64,000 bases of DNA, from the NCBI GenBank assembly GCA_036897095.1, contig JAYMSP010000184.1, positions 1-64,000 on the forward strand, given 5' to 3'. A program made the translations under genes and the position numbers. Shown here one piece after another: positions 1-12,259 of this stretch (position 1 is the first letter of the stretch; each line of letters begins with the position of its first letter). Under the pieces are notes generated by a model. The model worked only from the letters and a program-made list of their open reading frames with translations. It did no database searches and was not told the DNA's origin. Origin of the DNA: Plantago elongata (taxonomy: Eukaryota > Streptophyta > Magnoliopsida > Lamiales > Plantaginaceae).

Positions 1-202
1 CGGATTATTCTTACGGAAGGCGGTTTATTTATTTACACTCAGTTATCTTCGATTGTTATACACTGGAGCTAACAAATGATTCTACCCTTTACCCCATCCC
101 AGCGTTCTATGACAAAACATTGACAGGAAAAACAATCATCTGCCCCATAACATGTTGTAATCTCTTCCATAACATGTTGTAATGTATTTGATATTTTATA
201 AT

Positions 203-270
203 ATTATATTTTTTTTTAAACAATTAAAGGGTGAAGCGCATTACCAACTGAGCTGCGCTTCGTTATTATT
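203..270 (-). repeat. Truncated tRNA-derived SINE-like fragment
   Basis: Read on the minus strand, this stretch carries a tRNA-type box A (AGCTCAGTTGGTAATGCGC) inside a GAAGCGC context and then runs into an A-rich tail. The box B part is not visible. The same framework (GCTTAGTTGGTAAACCGCTTC) occurs at 58.5 kb with a good box B, so this is best read as a shortened copy of the same SINE-like family, not a tRNA gene. No cloverleaf can be folded. Confidence 0.5.
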
Positions 271-477
271 TTACAATATTATATTATATGATGTATATAT
301 TACATCATATCACACATTCAAATGTGACGTATATTACATTATATAACACATTCAAACATCAGACGATGAAAAATCGGGTAGAACTAAAGTTGGACAAAAC
401 ACTCATCACTTAAATTTACCTATTGACAAGAATTTGGCTTTGACCAACTAATCACTAGCTCGTGAAAATATCTTTGA

Positions 478-735
478 TGTTATGGATAAATGTACATTAG
501 TTGTACTAGTTAATGGATGATTAAAGAGTTTAATGATGTTAATGGTTAGTGGAGTAGTAGATGTCTCTTCATATACTCCTAGACCATTTGGATTCACTTT
601 ACTCTTATATAAATACCCATATTTGTACTCTCATTATACACAATACAACATAACACAACACATAAGAGTGAACTCCTCATTCTCTTCATTGCTCTCTCTA
701 CTCTCTTCATACCCTTCTTTCTTTTTCTCTCAACA
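478..735 (+). repeat. 5' LTR of the copia element
   Basis: About 258 bp, starting TG and ending CA. It contains a TATAAATA-like promoter motif near 608-615 and a CT-rich end (TCTCTCTACTCTCTTC). It aligns with 3942-4133 and about 4703-4762. Confidence 0.85.
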
Positions 736-1744
736 CGTTATCAGCACGATAGTGCTCAACCAACTGATAGAAAATGTGCACTACGATTCGAAAGGAAAAG
801 CTACAAGAAGAAGAAAGTTTCAATTGGCAATGAATGATGATCATGAATAAGAGAGTTCTTACTCCATCATCCATCATCTTTCAATTTCACATACGTTCAT
901 TTTATTATTTTATGTGTGAAATTATATACTAATAAGTTCTTTGTTTTTGTAGTTTCATCCTAAAGATGCATGAAACAATCTAAAGTGATGACATACTTAA
1001 GATCATGGCAAATAATTTTGATTGGAAATGATATGTGATCACTTACAAGTTTCGAGTCATTGAGCTTATATACGAATGATGATATCAATGGAGCTACATA
1101 TCTTTTGAAAAGATAAATCTATTACTTATCATCTTTGAAGATAAGTGCTGTTTTGTTTATAATTTACTTTCTTGAAGGTTTTCTTTCTTATCATATGGTA
1201 TTGTCTAACCACTCTAATTTTATTGTTAGCGATGAATCATATCCAAGCTTATATTTTGGAAGAATACTTTTCAAGCGGTGATACAATACAAAATCATATT
1301 CTCTAAAGTGAATATGTGTATAAATACAAAGCCAAGATAAGGCATATGCAATATATTTCTTCACCATCAACGCTGGAAACTTTAAAGGTTGAATACCTTA
1401 CCATCAAAGATCCGCATATCTTGAATTTTAATATAACCACCAAAAGTGGTACAATGATTGATGGTTGTTAAAATATATGTCCACAGATATATCATTGACT
1501 GTGATAAATCCATCTTCTTATGGATCAAATATTCTGGCTTTGTTTAGCTAGCCAAAGATGAAATGTCCACCTATACTGAAAAAGAAGGCATTATTGATGT
1601 GATGCAAATATAGTATAAAATAACCAACCCATGTAGTTGGAAGATGGTGTGCAAATAAAAAGTGGGATAACCACTATTTGATCTATACAAGTGCATTCAT
1701 GATCACACCACAAGAGGTGTTTGAAAAAAGAAAAAAAAGTTTTA

Positions 1745-1892
1745 GGGGCTGATTGACATGGCATTTGAATGGTGATTTTGATGAAATTGTGTTTGGAATA
1801 GAATTGAAATGGGGCATTTGAAGTGTATTTTAGGCCAAATCACTGTTCATCGAGCCAAATGGGGGCATTTAAATGCCAGCCCAATCAACCCC
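1745..1892. mobile_element. Short Harbinger-type (Tourist-like) MITE, 148 bp
   Basis: Terminal inverted repeats GGGGCTGATTG and CAATCAACCCC, flanked by a 3-bp target duplication TTA (1742-1744 and 1893-1895). A 3-bp duplication with GGGGCTG termini is typical of PIF/Harbinger MITEs. It is nested in the copia element, and is the same short subtype as 49420-49578. Confidence 0.8.
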
Positions 1893-3941
1893 TTAAACTT
1901 TGGTTGAAAGATTATGGTCAATTTACAAAATTTGATTTTTCTCATTCTCTGAAATGAATGTGAACATTTTGCTTATTTATACATGCATCAAACACCAAAA
2001 ACAAGCATACAATAGAACTCATCAACCTCAAGTAGAGAGAAAATATGCAATTTGATGAGACAAATTAGGCCATGCGGTAATAACTTAACCGTTTATGTGA
2101 AACCAGAAATTTTCATATGATTATTTGTTGAAAGCTATCTTGTGTTGTATTTATTATGGCATCACATAACACTGAGATTAAGCATGGAAATGAAGATCTT
2201 GAATTAACAAGTCACACTTTTAAAGTTGACAACTATTGATGTATATGTGGCATTTACCCACAAGTGTGATCTTCAATTTGAGTATAAATTTATTTTTAGC
2301 ACAAGAAAATCCAACTATTCAAATATATTGATTCCCTATCATATTGTTCTCCGCAGAGAACTGGTGCTTGAAGCGTACACAAGTTGTATGCATATATCGA
2401 TTTCTAAGTTGGACATTATATTTTAATGGGCCATAAATTTGTCCAGCTTAGGGGAGGAATAACATGATTAAGCTGATAAAGAATTCGTAGAGTGAATTGA
2501 TCCCATATATTTTAAAGTTCAAACTCGAACTAAAGATTCAGCTTCATGTTACTATATCAAGATATGTTCAAATATGAAATTTTATGATTTGAACATTAAA
2601 CCGTTATGGCCTTGTTTTGAGGCGTATAGAGTTACATATCAATTATAGAATGTCATGTATATATTGTACGAGATATCTTGTCTATTGTACTATGATTCAT
2701 TCACCTCAATGGCTCAGTGAAAATTGGTTCCAGTACTAAGTACAATACAATAAAATGGCAAGTTTAAGACAGTTGGTACTCCTGAATAGTAATGTATACC
2801 ATAAAAGGCATAGATATCTGAATCATAATAAATGACCTATATACAATGAAATGGTACCTACAAAATTATTCAGATATCAATTATAAATACTGACATGAAA
2901 AATCTACGAAAAAGATTTGGTATACATGGAACCGAGAAATGAATATATAAGCATATGCAAAATTTGATAGACATGATATATTGGACATGTAAATGGGGAT
3001 CTTACATTTGAGTTCATTCAATGACATCATGATGATACAAATGAGCTCATGGATCAGAGGTACTTTTGATTAAACGAATTCGAAACACCGACAAGTTTTG
3101 ACTTGCAAGTCATATATTATGAGAAATTTCAATAAGGGGAGATATGATCTCCGCCACTTAGTCCCAAGGAGACTGAATATACCATGTTAGCAAACATGGA
3201 TTGAATGAGTAAAGTTCTTGAGGAACTAATATTTCATATGTGAAACCTCTATACTCATATCAAAATCAACTTCATGTTGATAAAGTATAAAATTGTATTC
3301 ACCGCAGTGAATTATTGAAAGTATGAGTCAAAATTCTCAATACTCATGAAAAATAATATAGGTTATACCAATGTTGCTCAACTTGAAGTTTGAGCATATG
3401 GGGGAGATAATGATTGAAAAATCATTGAGTAGTTTTGTGTTGCACTCTTTTTCCCTTCGACTAGGTTTTTATCCCACTAAATTTTTCGTAGCAAGGTTTT
3501 TAACAAGGCAATATTATCCATATCTTTGATACATGTGATAAGGTCATGAGACTTATTGGTCAAACCTTACAATATTATGGAGTGATTTATGAACATTGAA
3601 ACTGCATAATGTTCCAAGTATTTGAAAAGTTCTTCCACATGAAGACGAGCTACATATTACAGAAGTTCTTCTCAGCCATATCTCAAAGAAAATTTCATTC
3701 AATTACAAAAGATTTGAAGATTTGCTCACCAAATCATACCAAACATCATCATTTGAGAAAATGATCCAAGAGATTGAAATTGTAGTTGTTTGAAGAAGTA
3801 CAATGAAGGGGAGTTGGATACGCACTGCACTCTTTTTCCCTTGACTAAGTTTTTATGCCACTGAATTTTTCTTAGCAAGTTTTTAACGAGACAGTATATC
3901 TATCGCATACCAGCATCACCAACTATTGTCCATTCAAAGAG

Positions 3942-4762
3942 TGTTATGGATAAATGTACATTAGTTGTACTAGTTAATGGATGATTAAGGAGTTTAATGG
4001 TGTTAATGGTTAATGGAGTAGTGGATGTCTCTTCATATACTCCTAGACGCTTGAATTCACTTTATTCTTGTATAAATACCCCCTATTTGTACTCTCATTG
4101 TACATAATACAACACAACACATAAGAATGAACTCTATTGGAAATTCATGAGTAAAAAGATGAATAAAAGGATTGATGTTTGCAATTTGTCTGGATTAGAC
4201 TGCAAAGAATTTGAAACTTTGAGGACTGGAAGTGAAGGTGCGGAAAAATGTGTTACTCGACAGATTCGGCGTGAAGGAAGGAAGGAGCAAAGTGAAAAAT
4301 GTAAAACAACTTGTGGAGTTTTGAACCAATCAGAGGATAAGTTGCTACTTGAAGCACTACAACTTCTCCAATGTAATGAATCGAGGAAGAAAACAAAAGC
4401 CACTGCAGGCTAGTACACTGCCGTGTACTTCATCATCTTGGCCCTCCATTTCTCGATCAACGGCTTGTGTTTAAACCAGTACAAGCACGCCAATTTTGCA
4501 CCTGCAACCTTGCCACAGAACTCTTGGACTGATTCAGAAGAAATGAAGGCATTCTAGCTAGATTTAGCTAGGTTAAAAGCAGCATCTTGTAGTATAAATA
4601 TATGAAACTTTTAGTTGTTTTTCTTCACCTTGTAACTCACTCATTTTATCTGAAATTCAATCACTCTTCCTTCCTCTTTGGACGTTTCTTATTTTCTTAC
4701 TCTCCATTCTCTTCATTGCTCTCTCTACTCTCTTCATGCCCTTCTCTCCTTTTCTCTCAACA
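3942..4762 (+). repeat. 3' LTR of the copia element, split by an insertion
   Basis: 3942-4133 matches the first part of the 5' LTR and about 4703-4762 matches its CT-rich end. About 570 bp of unrelated sequence lies between. The LTR is followed directly by the target duplication TTTGA. Confidence 0.8.
4134..4703. other. Insertion of about 570 bp inside the 3' LTR
   Basis: This sequence has no counterpart in the 5' LTR, so it arrived after the copia element did. It contains an 88-codon open frame (4147-4413, plus) rich in Lys, Glu and Cys with no recognised domain, and a TATA-like stretch near 4592-4600. Its termini show no obvious inverted repeat. It may be a captured host fragment or an unclassified transposon; the open frame may be chance. 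Confidence 0.45.
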
Positions 4763-5259
4763 TTTGAGTGTTTATTGCTTTGTTAAATGGCCACCAAGCC
4801 TGGGCTAATCTGGAACCAGAATAATCAACGGTAGTGAAATTAAATTTTAAGTTTGAAATTGTACAAAATGATAAAAAATTTCAAGGAACTCTACAGGTAA
4901 GATTTCGTATTTATACAAATTAATAAAGTACTTAACAATCATAGTTACAACAAAGAAAATGATTTAATTTTGTAGTTTACAAATTAAGAACATGAGAAAT
5001 TAAATAATTCAGCAATCAACATGTCGCCTTAATTGTGCTAAGGTTCACTCGAGAAGCGTTAATACTTCCGAGTTAAGACCAGTATCATTAATGGAATGCT
5101 TTAATGTTCTTAAACTAAACTAAACTGTAGTTATTCAATCAACTAAGATAATCATAACGCTATGATGTTAGAAATACGTAGATTAGCGGTAACTTGATCT
5201 TTCCAAGCATTTATATTCACACTTGTGTCCTAATTAACAAAACTATTCTAATTGAAATC

Positions 5260-7682
5260 ATGCTAGGACCTATAGTCCTTGCATTGATATCTTTACTGCA
5301 ACTTGTATATGCAGGTCATTATATGAACAAATCTTGTGTTGGAAATTTTTTCGATTTCGTACGAACACTTCATGACTTTTTTTTTTTTTTTTTTGAATGT
5401 GCAGGTGATGGTACTCATGTTGGGCCATACGATTACGACTATTCTGCCACGACCAAAGTAAGAATGTGCACAAGTACTTCTGTGTGTTTCTCTGTATGGT
5501 TAGTGTTACTAAGATGCAAGAACGTGATATTAATTGCCTTTGCAGTGCCTGGCAGAACCTTTGCCTCCTCAATATGGTGGCGGCATGATAAAAAATCCAA
5601 CGTTCGATATGGACTTTTATGGATGGAAGCAATTTGGTCATGGAAAAATTGTAGTGAAAACGTCTGGCACAGGCAACAAATTTCTGGTGGTACACAACAG
5701 AACTCAACTTCTTGGTAGTGCTGCGCAAGTGGTTTCTGTTACGAAAGATATGATGTACACCTATTCAGGCAAGTAAACAATTCCACGGGCTAGCTCGAGC
5801 ATTTCATGTTTTCACGTATTTCTCCTGATCATCAGGCTGTCATGTGTGTCTATGTGTAGTACAGCATGGGTGCAGATCAGTAAAGGAGAAGAGGTTTTCA
5901 TAGCTAAATTGGTAAATTCGACTGGCCACGAGACTGTCATTGGTACTGTGATAGCCAAGTCTGGTTGTTGGTCATTTCTAAAAGGAGGCTTTCAAGTTAA
6001 AAATGATGACGAGCATGCTCGGATATTTTTTGAGGTTCGTTTACTCATGGATGATTAATTCCGTTGAATTCTAAGATAATGCGTATCCTTTTCTTGATGA
6101 AGGTACCAGATTTTACAATGTGCAGGGCAAAAAAAACAGCAGCTACGCTGATCTTTGGATAGACAGTGTCTCCCTGAAGCCATTTTCCCAAGAACAATGG
6201 ATTGAACAACAACAAAAAGCCATCCAAGAGGTACTTAATTCATTTTGGAAGATGCATTCTTGTTATTTGTTATTCTTGAAAAGGATTTTATAGTTGTAGT
6301 CTTGTAGACTTGCTGTTTTTATCAGGTCATCCAGAATTACTATCTTAAGTATATTTCGGAGTTCCTTTTGTTGCTATAAGAAAGTTTGTTTCGTGCAGGT
6401 ACGGATGAATAAGGTAAATATTCACGTGACCGATATAAATGGGAGGATAATTGAAGGTGCACATATCCATTTGGACGAAACAAAGCCTCAGTTTATTATA
6501 GGTTGTGCCACTACAGAGGCAATCTTACATGATAAGGGTTATCAAGACTGGTTTACTGCCAGTGGTTTCCAGGCAACAACTTTTGACAATGAAATGAAAT
6601 GGTACTTCACTGAAGGGCTTGCTCAAGGAGCAATCAACTACGATGTTCCAGATGCCATGGTAGCTTTCGCGGAGCAACATGGGATTGCTGTCAGAGGTCA
6701 CAATATTCTCTGGCAAAACATTTACTGTAACCCATCCTGGGTGACAACAGAATTACCTCAAGAAAAAACTCTGCCTCACATGGCAATCCTCAACGCCTCA
6801 GTTGAGCATATAAACTCTATAGTCCCGAGATACAAAGCCAAAGTTATTGCGTGGGATGTTATTAATGAAAACATGCACTGGAACTTCTACGACAACCATA
6901 TCAGCCCAAGTGCTTCTGCCATGTTTTTCCAGATCACTCACGCGCTGGATCCTGAGACTCCCTTATTTTTGAATGATTACAATGTATTGTCATTACCTGA
7001 TGACATCCAGACCCACCCACCCGTGTATGTGGAGAATCTTAACCAGATAAGGTCCTTCCCTGGAAACGAAAACTTGACTGTTCGCATTGGGATACAAGGT
7101 CATTTCTCCTATGAACCGATTGTAGCTCATTATCGAGCAGGCTTAGATTATCTTGGCTCAACAAAAATGCCTATCTGGGTCACAGAACTAGATGTCAGAC
7201 GAGGCCCCAATCAGGTAGTTGACTGATTAGACCTAGTCTATATAAGAATTTCCTTTAATAACTTGTATCTTGAATGTGATGTTAATGTTTCGAAACAGGC
7301 TGATTGGTTAGCAAAGATTATGCGAGACGCATTTTCGCACCCTGCCGTGGAAGGAATGATATTATGGTCAGGATGGAAGCCAAATTCATGCAATGAAACC
7401 TGCATGTCAGACTGGAGCAATAAAATGAAAGGCTGCCCCTTCTTGTGCTTGATGGATGACAATTACAAGAACACGCACGTTGGTGATGTTGTCGATAGCC
7501 TGCGAAAAGAATGGCGAACTACAAATGTTACCGGAATTACTGACAAGGATGGGGATTTCAAGAGTACACTATTCAAGGGTGAATATACACTTACTACCAC
7601 ACATCCCCAATATCCAAATTCCTTTATCGGGAACATTAGTGTTAAGGGTAAATTGCCATTGGATTTTCATGTGTCACTATAA
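5260..7682 (+). CDS. GH10 endo-1,4-beta-xylanase with CBM22 domain (copy 1)
   Basis: Predicted secreted xylanase acting on cell-wall xylan. The seven exons I place are 5260-5314, 5405-5457, 5546-5768, 5865-6034, 6126-6230, 6399-7214 and 7299-7682, giving 601 residues. The chosen ATG gives a signal peptide (MLGPIVLALISLLQLVYAG); an in-frame ATG at 5194 would spoil it. Residues about 50-190 form the carbohydrate-binding module (starting CLAEPLPPQYGGG), and about 205-480 the GH10 barrel. The acid/base Glu is in WDVINEN (about 359) and the nucleophile Glu in WVTELDVR (about 465); both are present. The third intron has a GC donor (TCAG/GCAAGT) and acceptor TACAG; only this junction keeps the frame and matches the paralogue (SAWVQ). 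Length and domain order fit the plant family. The paralogue at 8784-11218 lies tail to tail with it. Looks functional. Confidence 0.93.
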
Positions 7683-8783
7683 TAATTTCAAACAGTATGC
7701 ATTGCAATCATAATCTTGCATTGTTGTAAACTGAAAGGATTTTACAGTTATGGGAAATATTGATATATTGACATTGATGATTGTAGCAAAAGTGATGTAA
7801 AAACCTAGAAAAGAGGATTGTACAATTTCTGCAGCAGAGTGTACAAGCTTATAATTACTATGACAGAGTTGCTGAAGAGACTCTCCGTTTCTTTAATTCA
7901 GTGTAGTCGCACTTGCAACTTCATTCTTTCCGGTCTTCCTTAATCCGGACAGCCGGACTAGTCCAAGAACTTATTTTCTTCACAGCTTCAGTCCTTGTTC
8001 TTTACTTAGCTTCAATACTTGATCCAGGTCCTGAAGTTAGACTCACGATCAGTCTTCCGATTCAGGACCGTTGCTCACCCCTACCTGGGTTGTTGTTCCT
8101 CCCGTTAACACAGATGGGAGTCCTCAGACAGACTTAAGATGATCTCATACCTTCAACATAAAAATACCAAACCAGTTGTTTGTTGAGGCAGGACAAACTA
8201 ATGACAAAGAAGAAAATCAACAACTAAGTTCCTTTAATATGTGTTAAGGGTACACATAGGCAGGTAATCAACTCATAGTCTACTATCAACATATTATCTA
8301 TTCAGGTATATTCAATCCTAACCCAAAATGATCAAGGGCTCGTCAGTAGAACTAACATTTTGCAGGTACCCCTCAGATGAGAACCCTCAGAGATGGGATA
8401 TCAATTTTGGCATTAACAAGCTGGTCGAATGAAACTACAGGATTGTTTCAATATGATTTTTTGAACCATAATCGAAACCAGATGCTGGCTTGCTATGAAA
8501 GGTTCTATTTTGTTCATCATATGCTGGAAGATTTTATTGAATTGAAATATGCTAGCACTCTCATTTTGCTCTTGCTAGCTTATGAGGAATGAAAACGAAA
8601 TTTCACAGGACCTTTTTATAACTAGCTAGCACCTTGATGGTTAGTTACAAGAACATTTCGACGACCTACCAAAATTGAATTTTCAATCATGTATATTGTA
8701 AGGTCCCATGTACATCCCTCGTTCTACAATAAATTATGAATTATCGCACACATGATCGCGAACATTTTCATCAAGAAGTCTGA
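7683..8783. other. Intergenic region between convergent xylanase genes
   Basis: About 1.1 kb that should hold both 3' UTRs. Short open frames (for example near 7913-8137 and 8377-8592) show no recognisable domain and no codon pattern. No transposon termini were seen. Confidence 0.5.
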
Positions 8784-11218
8784 TTACCGGAGTGACACGT
8801 TAAGCTCTAACATTTCAGGAAATTCACCAGTGACGTTGATTTCCTGTTTAAACGTACTGGGAAATTGCGGATGGGAGACTGATAGCGTGTATTCGCCCTT
8901 GAATAACCGCCTTATGAAATTGCCAGACATGTCTGTCATCCCATTTACATTTGATGCTCTCCAATTTCTCATCAGGTTATCAACTACATTACCTGCATGT
9001 GTGTTCTTGTAATTGTCATCCATCAGGCACAAAATCGAGCAACCTGGTAGTAATCTGGTATAGTTCATGTCTGCCAAGCAGGTTTCACTGCATCCACTTG
9101 GCTTCCACCCCGACCATACAATGATTCCTTTCACTGCAGGGTGTGAAAACGCCTCTCGCATTACATCTTCTAACCAAGCAGCCTGAAACATACACACATT
9201 TCCAAAACTGTATTTATGATTTTATTCAAATTGTTTTATCAGGGCTGCTAAAATGAAAAGAATATTTGTATTTACCTGATTGGGCCCTCTTCTGGTATCC
9301 AATTCTGTGATCCAAATAGGCATATTAGTCGAGCCAAGGACATCTAAACCAGCTCGTATGAAAGGAAGGTTCGGTCTATGAGCAAAATGGCCCTGTTCCC
9401 CAATCCCAATTGTTAAATTCTCGTTTCCTGGGAAGGATCTTATCATTTTAATCCGTTCAACATATGGGGCCGGATTGACAGCCAAATCCCCAGGGCTTGA
9501 TAAAACACTATACTCATTCAGAAACAGCGGTGTTTCAGGATCTAACGCGTGAGCAATTTGGAAAAACATGGCAGAAGCATTTGGACTGATATGTGCATCA
9601 TAGAAGTTGTAGTGCATGTTCTCATTTATAACATCCCACCCAATAACTTTACCCTTATATCTTGAGACAACAGAGTTTAAATGGTTAACTGAGGCATTCA
9701 GGATTGCCATATGCGGTGGAGTTACCTCCAAAGGTAAGGATTTATTTACCCATAATGGGGTACCCTGAGCAACGTCCCACAGAATATTGTGACCCCTTAT
9801 AGCAATACCATGCTGTTCAAAGAAAGCTACCATTGCATCTGGAATGGTGTAATTTTCTCCTTGATGATACCTATCAGTGTCGTACCATTTCATTTCATTG
9901 TCAAATGTTACTGCACTAAACCTGGCAGTAAACCAGTCTTGGTAACCTTTATCACTCAAGATATACTCAGTAGTGCCGCAACCAATGTGAAAATCAGGCC
10001 TAGTTTCGTTCAAACTTATTTGCACACCTTCAATTGCCTTCCCTGTTGAATCTGTCACGTGGATGTTTATTTTCTTCATTCGAAACTGCAAGAAAGACAT
10101 TACTGACAAAACTTTTAACCAATTTGAAATCAATTTAAAACTCAATCGATAATGGTAACTTGAAAGCATGAGAGTAATTCAATGGAAAGAAGATACGGAG
10201 TAAGTACCTTTTTGATGGCTTCACGTTGATGTCGACGCCATTGTTCCATGGAAAATGGCTTCAAGGAAACATTGTCTATCCATATGTCCGCCAATGTACT
10301 GTGGCTCTGCATGATATCATTGAAAATGTCCATGTATGAATTAAAAACTTACAAAGGAAACGGCTACATTTTTTAATCTTTTTCTTCTTATTCAATAGAA
10401 AATATCTATGATAAAACATATACCTTAAAGAAGAGTTGAACATCCATGTCACGATCAACTTGAAAGCCTCCTTTAAGCAATGACCAACAATCAGACTTGG
10501 CTACTGCATTACCAACCTGTATAATTTCTTGTGGAATGTTAGCTGCAGCTAAGACGAAGTCATTTCCCGTTTGCATCCGCACCCATGCTGTAAAAGGTAT
10601 TGACATAGGTTATAGGTTACACTCTGATATAATGTTCTGTATATCTGGAAGAACAAAAAGTAGAAGAAAAATAATACTCGACTTGATGAATCGCACATAA
10701 CCTGAAAGAATGTACATGGTGTCTTTCTTAACAGTAAAAACTTGTGCAACACCATGAAAATGCTCAGTTCTGTTGTATGACACTACATATTTGTTGCCAG
10801 AACTTGAAGTTTCTAGTCCAATTTGGCCTCCATCATATACCGTCCAGCCAACCAAGTCCTGGTCAAATGTTGGATTGGTTGTTATCCCGCCATTGTATTG
10901 AGGAGCCAACGGTTCAGGCAGGCACTGCAAAAGCAACATTACAGATCTATGTTTAGTCATGACGAAGAGTGCAATGAAACAGGTACAAAATGGAACTGTA
11001 TATGTTTTATACATCATTGCTGGCTGAGTAGTCATAAGCATTAGGATGAGCATCATAATTAGTTGTGGCACCACCTGATACACACAATTAAGTAGATTAA
11101 GGTTTAAATATTTTCATATCACTATTACATATATTTGATTGAATATTAATGAAACGCTCTGTATACACATGGACATACCTGCTAGAAGTAGAAGAATCCA
11201 TGCTCCGATAATCATCAT
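8784..11218 (-). CDS. GH10 endo-1,4-beta-xylanase with CBM22 domain (copy 2)
   Basis: Paralogue of the gene at 5260-7682, on the opposite strand. In transcript order the exons are 11218-11179, 11074-11013, 10924-10702, 10587-10424, 10306-10208, 10085-9276 and 9182-8784, giving 598 residues. All seven exons and intron phases match copy 1; the CBM22 exon is exactly 223 bp in both. The signal peptide begins MMIIGAWILLLLAG. The CBM22 part starts CLPEPLAPQYNGG. Catalytic Glu residues lie in WDVINEN (about 351) and WITELDTR (about 457). The third intron has a normal GT donor here, unlike copy 1. The C-terminal part after the barrel (KGIIVWSGWKP onward) is complete. Predicted apoplastic enzyme in xylan remodelling. 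No damage seen. Confidence 0.93.
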
Positions 11219-12259
11219 TTCAAGGCCACAATATTTCAGTCTTCAAATTGATGTACTAAAAAAAAACCTATTTCAAGTGTAAGATTATATTGAGGTCACT
11301 TGAGACTTTCTATCCCTTTTTGTCTGTTCTCCAATTTTACATATCAGCTCCTGGAGCAGTACACTAGAGATTTGATACCCAATTGCTCTTTTGATTAAAG
11401 ACAACAGATTAGAACAATGATTTCATGAATCCAGGCTTTCGAAGAAATGTAGCTAATTCTTGTCTCCAAGATCAGTCGAATAAAACGAATACTACAAAAC
11501 TGTGTTTGTTTTCCTGTTCGTTATTTGGCATGTAAATGTTCGTAAATAACCATAGCAGTCACAGAATTAGCATGGGATCCTTAAACATCAAATACCTAGA
11601 TTTTATGAATATGCTATATATACCTTATGTTCAGATCATACGTGTGCACGTACAAGCAATTCAAAGACTTAACTCAACTTCACGATGGCTAATGATCAAT
11701 TACCATAGTGTGCAAGAATAAATTGAATTGATAGGCATATTAATAAAGCATATTTCCAATTAATTACATTGTTTTGGAGTAATTACGCTAAGCATATGGC
11801 ATATTAATGTGAGCAATAAGTACTTAATGTGTATTTATTGTTTAGTAATCTAATTCTATATGCGTTCTCATTATCTTAATGACAATAGTTTCATGTGATT
11901 TACATCAATATGCACGCGTTTAGTTTGATTAACATTAAAGCATCCATCACTGCATATGATGTAACGATTTTCACAAAGTGGTACGTATAACTCGTACAAA
12001 TTAATATATGGATTATGATGTAAGGAAAACCACTGTAAACAAACTTCAATTAATGCAGTTATATGAAGCTTCAGTTGTATGATAAAAAATGAAAACTTAC
12101 TCACAAGGTAACAATATGTTTAGCAAAAATTCAGATCTCTTATAGGCATCATCATCTAAAATTCTAAATATTAACCACTGCAACAAAACAACTAGCAGCA
12201 AACTTAATACTAAAATGCCACCATTTCATACTAAATCTAACTAAATTAAGCAGAATCAA
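11219..12259. other. Intergenic region upstream of xylanase copy 2 and downstream of ABC4-like gene
   Basis: About 1 kb, AT-rich. It should contain the promoter of the minus-strand xylanase near 11.2-11.5 kb and the 3' UTR of the ABC4-like gene near 12.1-12.26 kb. No coding signal or repeat structure was recognised. Confidence 0.4.

Larger units (their letters stand above)
478..4762 (+). mobile_element. Decayed Ty1/copia-type LTR retrotransposon
   Basis: Two related LTRs (478-735, and a split 3' copy within 3942-4762) bracket about 3.2 kb of internal sequence. The LTRs begin TGTTATGG and end CAACA. Both flanks carry the 5-bp direct repeat TTTGA (473-477 and 4763-4767). The primer-binding-site region just after the 5' LTR reads TTATCAGCACG, common in plant copia elements. 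The internal region is shorter than that of a complete copia element and has no long open frame, so it is a broken fossil with many breaks. The 5' and 3' LTRs look roughly 92% alike by eye, which suggests an insertion some millions of years old. A MITE is nested at 1745-1892 and another insertion splits the 3' LTR. Confidence 0.85.

Noticed and set aside
203-270. Possible tRNA gene on the minus strand
   Set aside because: Only a box A-like half is present; no box B and no cloverleaf.
5194-5260. Upstream in-frame start for xylanase 1
   Set aside because: It would place 22 polar residues before the signal peptide; the ATG at 5260 gives a typical signal peptide like that of the paralogue.
8377-8592. 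Small gene between the xylanases
   Set aside because: 71 codons, no domain, no splice partner found; treated as intergenic.
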